Assembly (NCBI GenBank): GCA_014379665.1
Contig: JACMLK010000144.1
Coordinates: 1 to 8,105 of the forward strand
Direction: 5' to 3'
Source: Saprospiraceae bacterium
GTDB taxonomy: Bacteria; Bacteroidota; Bacteroidia; Chitinophagales; Saprospiraceae
Length of the DNA: 8,105 nucleotides
Below are positions 1 through 5,900 of the stretch, piece after piece. A program made the position numbers and the translations under genes. The stretch's first letter is position 1, and each line of letters begins with the position of its first letter. Below the pieces are notes generated by a model that saw nothing but the letters and a program-made list of their open reading frames with translations, was not told where the DNA came from and did not search any database.

Positions 1-89
1 ACAGCATCCACTCCTGCTTTTGGAAACAACATATATAAACTTATACTCAGCAAAATATAAGAGATAACCAAAAATATTAAAATACTCAC
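1..89 (-). CDS. N-terminal fragment of an unidentified membrane or exported protein
   Basis: The gene is cut by the left window edge, and only about 30 codons are visible. The reading frame opens at a GTG (87-89), which follows an in-frame TAA stop (93-95) by one codon. The N-terminus is a run of about 20 hydrophobic residues (M-S-I-L-I-F-L-V-I-S-Y...) followed by L-F-P-K-A-G-V-D-A. This fits an uncleaved membrane anchor or a signal segment; it lacks the usual N-terminal lysine or arginine. A TAnnTTTG motif lies 22 bases upstream and the leader is A-rich, as usual for Bacteroidota. An internal ATG (30-32) is an alternative start but would remove the hydrophobic segment. The product cannot be named from this fragment. 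A membrane protein such as a signal peptidase-like protein is only a guess. Confidence 0.45.
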   Translation of the reverse strand, partial: MSILIFLVISYILLSISLYMLFPKAGVDA

Positions 90-110
90 TTTTTAGATTT
101 TTATTCCGCA

Positions 111-118
111 CAAAGATA
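111..118 (-). promoter_or_regulatory. Putative -7 promoter element for the left-edge gene
   Basis: On the minus strand this reads TATCTTTG, an exact match to the Bacteroidota -7 consensus TAnnTTTG. It lies 22 bases upstream of the GTG start at 89, which implies a very short A-rich leader. No clear TTG -33 element sits at the expected 19-21 base spacing, so the call rests on the -7 box and its position. Confidence 0.4.
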
Positions 119-223
119 GAATTTATCTGACATATAATTTGGAATCAAGGAGCAGTTTTAGAATTGGGGGATGATTCCATCGACCAATATGGATGTTTCC
201 GGGCTTTTAAGATGTCTTTTATT

Positions 224-328
224 AAGTTGCTGAGTTGCTAAATTGTTTGATTTGCGGATTTGCGGATTTGCTGAGTTGCAGAATTGCTAAATTGTGGATT
301 TGTTGAATTGTGGTGTTGCGGATTTGTA
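224..328. repeat. Array of 13 degenerate 8-bp units (array 1)
   Basis: The stretch can be cut into 13 consecutive units of 8 bp with a single 1-bp slip (248). Units include aagttgct, gagttgct, gatttgcg (twice), gatttgct, gaattgct and gatttgta. The near-invariant core is TTG at positions 4-6, flanked by a purine-rich triplet and Y-K. Since 8 is not a multiple of 3, this is not a coding repeat. It lies between the glnN terminator and the next gene's promoter, and it shares its boundaries with a second array at 2745-2847. Function is unknown. Confidence 0.8.
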
Positions 329-362
329 TGAACTGCCCGCCTACAATAAACCATTTATTTTA

Positions 363-410
363 AAGAAAAATCCCGCATTCATTGACAATAAACAGACGCG
401 GGATTTTCTT
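363..410 (-). terminator. Intrinsic terminator downstream of glnN
   Basis: A 10-bp perfect stem (arms 367-376 and 398-407, core CCCGC/GCGGG) encloses a 21-base loop. The stem is flanked by A-rich and T-rich arms, so on the minus strand it ends in ATTTTTCTTT. It begins 30 bases past the glnN stop codon. The long loop is unusual, but the GC core plus T tract fits a Rho-independent terminator. The symmetrical A/T flanks could let it act on both strands. Confidence 0.7.
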
Positions 411-439
411 AAAAAACTGTACTTTTTTTTTTGACCAAA

Positions 440-2629
440 TTATCTGGTGAATAATAATTCTCTGTACTTGGTCAACGGCCACAATTCATCATCAACAAGC
501 AATTCGAGTTTATCACAGGCATATCTGATGTCATCAAAAAATGGTTTGACCGATTTACAATACACTTCAGCCCTTTTATCCGCATGATCGATTTTATTGG
601 CTTTTTTCCTTTCCTCAGTCATTTTGTCTACATTGGATTTAATAGAGCCGATATATCCGGAAATTTCTTTGATCATATTCAATTGTTCGGAGGCATATTT
701 GGTATATTCATCACCGAATATTTCTTTAAGTCCTTTTACATTTGCCAACAAAGTATTCTGATAAGCTATCCCTGTAGGTATCACATGGTTTGTCGCGATA
801 TCACCCAGAATTCTTCCTTCGATCTGCAGTTTTTTGATATACTCTTCGAGTTCGATCTCATATCTTGCTTCCACTTCAATTTTATTCATGATGCCATGTT
901 TTTCGAAAAGTGCAAAAGTCTCTTTAGAAATCTGGATTTTGAGTGCTTCAGGTGTGGTTTTGAAATTGGAAAGACCTCTTTTCTTCGCTTCGTTTACCCA
1001 ATCTTCACTGTAGCCGTCACCTTCAAATCGGATTCTCTTTGAAGATTTAATCAATTCTCTCAGGACATTAAAAATAGCATCATCTTTTTTCATGTTTTTG
1101 TTTTCTACGAGATGGTCTACTTCCAGTTTGAATTTCCTGAGTTGTTCAGATACAATCACATTCAGGACGGTCATTGCTTTGGCACAATTTGCAGAAGAAC
1201 CCACCGCCCTGAATTCGAATTTATTACCCGTAAATGCAAATGGTGACGTTCTGTTCCTGTCTGTATTATCCAATAGAATTTCGGGTATTTTTCCTACCAC
1301 GTTAAGCTTAAGTTCTGTTTTCTCTTCGGGAGAAAGGTTGCCGTCTGTTACCCTTTCGAGCTCATCGAGGACTTCAGTCAGTTGTTTGCCTATAAATACC
1401 GAAATGATAGCTGGTGGTGCTTCGTTGGCTCCTAGCCGGTGATCGTTGTTGGCAGATGCGATAGAAGCCCTGAGCAAATCATCATAATCATGGACGGCTT
1501 TTATGGTATTGATAAAGAATGTTAAAAATTGCAGGTTGCTTTTTGGCGTTCTGCCGGGACTTAAAAGATTTACGCCTGTATCTGTAGCAAGTGACCAGTT
1601 ATTATGTTTTCCGGAACCGTTAATACCCGCAAATGGTTTTTCGTGAAAGAGTACTTTAAAGTTATGTTTTGCAGCTATTTTGCTCATTACATCCATTAAA
1701 AGAGAGTTGTGGTCTACTGCAAGGTTTGCTTCTTCATATATGGGGGCCAATTCAAACTGATTTGGTGCGACTTCGTTATGCCTTGTTTTCACAGGTATGC
1801 CCAATTTGATACTTTCTATTTCCAATTCACGCATAAAAGACAACGCTCTGTCCGGGATTGATCCGAAATAATGGTCTTCCAATTGCTGTCCTTTTGCAGC
1901 TTCATGGCCGAGCAATACTCTACCTGCCATGATGAGATCAGGTCTGGACGCTGCAAGAGCGCTATCTATCAGAAAATATTCCTGCTCCCATCCCAAGGTG
2001 GCAATAACTTTATCGACATTTTTGTCAAAATACCTGGCTACTTCTGTAGCCGAATGGTCTATACTCTGTAATGCCCTTAGAAGCGGTACTTTGTTGTCCA
2101 GTGCTTCACCGGTATAGGACACAAATATAGTGGGTATACAAAGCGTAGTGCCCATTATAAACGCCGGCGAAGTTGGGTCCCAGGCGGTGTATCCTCTGGC
2201 TTCAAAGGTATTTCTGATACCACCGCTTGGAAAACTGGAAGCATCGGGTTCCTGCTGCACTAATTGACCACCATCAAATTTGTCAATTGCTGTGCCATCT
2301 CCCGAAGGTTCAAAAAATGCGTCATGTTTTTCAGCAGTGCCTCCTGTGAGAGGTTGGAACCAATGGGTATAATGGGTAGCTCCTTTGGATATTGCCCAGG
2401 ATTTCATCCCGGTGGCTACCTGATCAGCGATCTTTCGGTCTATTTTTTTTCCTAAATTTACAGCATCCAATACGGCATTGGAAGCGTCTTTGGACATGTA
2501 GTGACTAAATGAATTTTTATTAAATACATTGATACCATATAATTCTGAACGTCTTTCTGCTGGTTCAGTAATATTGAGCGGTTTTCTGTCCAATGTGGTG
2601 CGCACAGCCTGAAATCTTATAAATGCCAT
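440..2629 (-). CDS. glnN: Type III glutamine synthetase (GSIII)
   Basis: This enzyme makes glutamine from glutamate, ammonia and ATP in the cytoplasm and is the main ammonium-assimilation step. The product has 729 residues, in line with the roughly 730-residue type III family of Bacteroidota and much longer than the ~450-470 residues of types I and II. Visible motifs in order are: the GSIII N-terminal segment with KSWAISKGATHYTHWFQP (76-93); the catalytic-domain GWEQEYFLID (213-222) with metal- and substrate-binding glutamates; RHNEVAPNQFELAP (283-296); the nucleotide-binding-region HEKPFAGINGSGKHNNW (329-345); NDHRLGANEAPP (395-406); and NRTSPFAFTGNKFEFR (459-474). The last ~170 residues are the helical GSIII C-terminal domain. 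No key residue appears missing. The ATG at 2629 begins MAFIRFQAVR, as expected for the family, and follows an A/T-rich leader without Shine-Dalgarno. It has its own promoter-like box and terminator, and no nitrogen-regulator gene lies nearby. Confidence 0.97.
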   Translation of the reverse strand: MAFIRFQAVRTTLDRKPLNITEPAERRSELYGINVFNKNSFSHYMSKDASNAVLDAVNLGKKIDRKIADQVATGMKSWAISKGATHYTHWFQPLTGGTAEKHDAFFEPSGDGTAIDKFDGGQLVQQEPDASSFPSGGIRNTFEARGYTAWDPTSPAFIMGTTLCIPTIFVSYTGEALDNKVPLLRALQSIDHSATEVARYFDKNVDKVIATLGWEQEYFLIDSALAASRPDLIMAGRVLLGHEAAKGQQLEDHYFGSIPDRALSFMRELEIESIKLGIPVKTRHNEVAPNQFELAPIYEEANLAVDHNSLLMDVMSKIAAKHNFKVLFHEKPFAGINGSGKHNNWSLATDTGVNLLSPGRTPKSNLQFLTFFINTIKAVHDYDDLLRASIASANNDHRLGANEAPPAIISVFIGKQLTEVLDELERVTDGNLSPEEKTELKLNVVGKIPEILLDNTDRNRTSPFAFTGNKFEFRAVGSSANCAKAMTVLNVIVSEQLRKFKLEVDHLVENKNMKKDDAIFNVLRELIKSSKRIRFEGDGYSEDWVNEAKKRGLSNFKTTPEALKIQISKETFALFEKHGIMNKIEVEARYEIELEEYIKKLQIEGRILGDIATNHVIPTGIAYQNTLLANVKGLKEIFGDEYTKYASEQLNMIKEISGYIGSIKSNVDKMTEERKKANKIDHADKRAEVYCKSVKPFFDDIRYACDKLELLVDDELWPLTKYRELLFTR

Positions 2630-2659
2630 TTACTAATAATATTTTGTGGTTTAAAATGG

Positions 2660-2667
2660 CAAATGTA
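2660..2667 (-). promoter_or_regulatory. Putative glnN -7 promoter element
   Basis: The minus strand reads TACATTTG, an exact match to the Bacteroidota TAnnTTTG -7 box, 30 bases upstream of the glnN ATG. The expected -33 region is T-rich but lacks a clean TTG, which would be compatible with an activator-dependent promoter. The identical octamer occurs upstream of recX at 8093-8100. Confidence 0.5.
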
Positions 2668-2696
2668 TTTATTTTATGGGGATATATAAAATAAAT
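2667..2696. promoter_or_regulatory. Perfect 11-bp inverted repeat at the glnN promoter
   Basis: Arms atttattttat (2667-2677) and ataaaataaat (2686-2696) are exact reverse complements separated by ggggatat. The repeat starts at the upstream edge of the -7 box and covers the spacer and the expected -33 region of the glnN promoter, a position typical of an operator. The arms are almost purely A/T, so chance is possible. No regulator is identified in the window. Confidence 0.35.
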
Positions 2697-2744
2697 GTTA
2701 TGTTTTTTTGACGAATGATATAAAAATAAGGGGGGTAGTCTGGA

Positions 2745-2847
2745 AAATTGTTTGATTTGATTGATTTGATTGATTTGGATGATTTGCTAATTTGCTAAGT
2801 TGTTGAGTTTCGGATTTGTTAGAGTTGTTAGATTTGTATGATTTGTG
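2745..2847. repeat. Array of 12 degenerate 8-9-bp units (array 2)
   Basis: The unit is the same as in array 1, on the same strand: gatttgat(t) repeated at its left side, then gatttgct, aatttgct, aagttgtt, gatttgtt, gagttgtt, gatttgta and gatttgtg. Several units carry one extra base, so the period alternates between 8 and 9. Its first 15 bases (2745-2759) equal 240-254. Its end, gatttgtatga (2831-2841) followed by ataaacca (2849-2856), equals 321-331 and 346-353. It lies between the protease terminator and the glnN promoter. Confidence 0.8.
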
Positions 2848-2874
2848 GATAAACCATCAGTCACTGTCTACAGC

Positions 2875-2913
2875 AAGGAAGCTTAAAATAACAAAGTTAT
2901 TTTAAGCTTCCTT
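2875..2913. terminator. Strong hairpin terminator after the protease gene
   Basis: The two arms (2875-2892 and 2896-2913) are perfect 18-bp reverse complements around a three-base loop, one of the most regular structures in the window. It begins 73 bases beyond the protease stop codon, so it most likely ends that transcript. The minus strand has only a short TTCCTT tail; the better T-rich tail (ACTTTTAG) is on the plus strand. It may therefore act on both strands, or protect the mRNA 3' end. Confidence 0.7.
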
Positions 2914-2986
2914 ACTTTTAGATTTGTATTTTAAAAATTGGTAATAGGTTTGTTAATTTCTGAAAACAACTTCTACTACTTTTTCG

Positions 2987-5900
2987 TCAAATTTTTATAA
3001 ATAACTTTGAACTTACCCCAAATATGGATGTCATTTTTAAGTGATATGCTCCGGCAGGGAGATGGCTCATATCCATCCACCATTCATTGGTGTTTTTTGT
3101 CACCCTTCCATCCAAGTTAATATGCTGCCCGGTCAAATGGGTGACATTCACTTTGGTCCCCGGCAGAGATAACTCATCAGATATCAATTGAAAAATGTCC
3201 GATCCCGGGTTGGGATATATACCTATACTCCCCGATATCGAAGTCGTTTCAATTCCTGTAATCAAAGCTTTGCCATTAGTAATACAACCATTTTTGTCCT
3301 TTATAACAACATCATATTCATTATCAGGAAGTTCATTAAAAATACTATTATCCAGATATACGCCACCACTATCAATACTGTATACATATGGCGGTGTTCC
3401 TCCGGTACCTATGATCGTAATGGTGTTGAGATCAATCTGTATACCCAGCATCAGTTCTTCCGGTTCTGAAATTATAATAACTCCTGACAGGGAATCATTT
3501 TTGTTGTCTTTGACCACATAACTATATGATGCCGGTGACAAGTTTGTCCACTCCCGCACGGTGCTAAATGGAGCCCCGTTCAGGCTATATTGAAAAGGGA
3601 AAGAACCATTGGCAGCCAGGAGATTGATCGAACCATTATTTTTTCCAAAACAGGTTACATGTTTTACTGTTTTATTGACAGCGTTTAATATATTCAAACT
3701 AATATTGATTGTCTTTAGGCAATTATTTGCATCTCTGACATAAATTTTATAAGTGCCATTATCTGTAAATTGAATAGTGTCATTGGTCGTGTAGTTTATA
3801 CCGTTGGTACCATACTCAAAGGCACCTGTGCCACCTGTAACCTGAACCACTACCTGTAATTTGTTTTGAAGTAATACAATAACAATGGGAGCAGGTGAAG
3901 AGGTATAAACGGTATCTGAAGCAAAAGTTTTATTTCCGCTGTCTTTCACGGTGATGGAATATTTTCCGGCATTTAAACTAAAGGAAGGATTTGTTTGAAA
4001 ATTCTGCCCGTCAGCACTATATGTATATGGTGGGACACCACCACCCGCTATAGCCTGAATGACCGCTTTCTGGCCCGAACATAATATATCATTGACAATG
4101 GTGGATGAGCTATATAAAGGTGAAATATCAATAGTCATCTCACTGCTTACTTTGCAGTCATTTTCATCTTTGACATATATGGTATAGGTGCCATTGCCCG
4201 GATCAGGAAACGTCGAAGTCATATCATAAGATACATCATCAAGAGACAACTGAAGATTTCCTGTTCCACCTGATGCTATTGCTACTATATCATAATTTGA
4301 CCGGACCAACTCCAATGTTATTGCTTCAGGTTCTGTCAGAATAATAGTATTTGATGATATTAAACCACCGTTTTGATCTTTTATAAAAATAGCATATGAC
4401 CCCGCCGTCAGATTTTGGAAGATAGGATCTGTTTGAAAATTTGTATTATCCATTGAATAGGAATAAGGACCGGTACCTCCGTAACCTTCTGCCAGAATAC
4501 TTCCGTCTGTGTCACCAAAACAGCGCAATCCCTGTTGTTTGAAAGCTGCAATCCCCAGATTGGTTTGCCTTATCTGAATTTTGAACTGTACTCCCGGTAA
4601 CCACCTGGTCTGATCATCAGTAACATCAAAAGAGAACCCGTCATTTTCCTCAGTACCACCGGAATGGGTGTATGAAAAATAATTATTTTTAATGTCTTCT
4701 AAAGATAAAACAGTCCCGATTGCAACAGGCTCATTCTGAATAGTCAGGACTCCGAAAACGGGTAAACTTGTGATGACGATAGAGGTAGCCTGTACATCAT
4801 CATTTGAAATATCAATTTTAGCCTCATTGATCAAGGCTGATTGTCCTGCACTTACGAGCAACACTTCATTGGTCAGTAATCTGGCTTCCGCGCTATTTCC
4901 GCCTGAAGTTTTAAATGATGAAGTAGGTCCAAAAGGTAAATCCAGGCAAGGACTGTTTCCTTTTACACGCCAGTACCAAACTTTATCAGGTACCAGATTT
5001 GTATTCCATTTAGTAGCAGATGTTGTGGCAGTTTTATATAATACCAGAAAAGAAGGTGATTCGGCAATCTCGATAGTATAATCTTTTACCCCTGCCAAAC
5101 CATTCCATTCAAATGTTGTATTTGCAGGATTAATGGTCTGCGAAAAATTTGCGGGTGAACTGGTGATCACCTGCTCAGGCGTTTTATTGCCCACAAATAA
5201 TTCAATGACGGTGCTCAATTTTTCATTACCTGTAGTAGCCAGTATTTTCAAATTTGTTTTTCCTAAAGGTAAAGACGTCAGATCCGTAAGATGCAAGGTG
5301 GACGTTCCCGGAAGTGCCACAGGATTACTGCTGAAATGATATTGTAATCCAACCGGAGGATTGTCAAGAGTCAATTCAATATTCTGATTTATATCCTGCA
5401 CCTTTTCAAGAGTAATCAAGACATTGACATCTGTTTGATCACAAATATCGACCTGAGAAATATCTGAAATCACCTTAAATGAAGTGGTGATCTTAAAATT
5501 TGAATTGGACACATCAAAAAAGATATTATCATCAGCGGCCACCATCACTTTTGTGGTATTGGATGGCAGATTGGGAGTTTCTATTTCAAAACTGCCTGTA
5601 TTTGGTACTTTGGATGCGAGTGTGACGGGGTATGACTTTCCTCCATCTGATGACAATAAAATATTTACAAGACTGCAGTTGAAAGGTGCCTCATCAGTTT
5701 TTGCTTTATCCCAGGTCACTGTTTGTTTGGTGCCAACCTGCCAGTTTACCAATACCGAATTTGGAAAAGTAACCATAAAAGGCCCTGCCTGATCATTGAC
5801 TTTTACTTCCATATTTACTTCGTCAGTACATCCTCCGAGCGCATTATTGTCCCGAACGGTGCACCTGAACTTCAGCGTACGTGACACAGCTGGCAGTACT

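Larger units (their letters stand above)
90..439. other. Intergenic region between glnN and the left-edge gene
   Basis: This 350-base gap holds, in transcription order (right to left), the glnN terminator (363-410), an array of degenerate 8-bp units (224-328) and the -7 box of the next gene (111-118). The stretch 119-223 shows nothing convincing: no open frame of note, no tRNA-like fold and no strong hairpin. A run of ten T (423-432) lies just beyond the glnN stop codon. Confidence 0.7.
2630..2986. other. Intergenic region between the protease gene and glnN
   Basis: This 357-base gap holds, in transcription order, the protease terminator hairpin (2875-2913), a degenerate 8-bp repeat array (2745-2847), a run of six G (2730-2735), an 11-bp inverted repeat (2667-2696) and the glnN -7 box (2660-2667). 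No additional open frame or RNA gene is convincing. Confidence 0.75.

Noticed and set aside
140..179. 8-bp inverted repeat (tggaatca / tgattcca) upstream of the left-edge gene
   Set aside because: The arms are short, the loop is 24 bases, and there is no T tract or conserved context. Chance is likely.
224..328. CRISPR array or coding tandem repeat
   Set aside because: Units are 8 bp with no spacers, and 8 is not a multiple of 3. There is no cas gene and no open frame of note.
584..1442. Plus-strand open frames across glnN (584-1042, 1092-1442 and shorter ones)
   Set aside because: They lie opposite an intact, strongly conserved glutamine synthetase gene, and their products resemble no known protein.
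2730..2735. Run of six G as a phase-variable tract
   Set aside because: It is too short and lies outside the likely core promoter, so there is no sign that it would switch expression.
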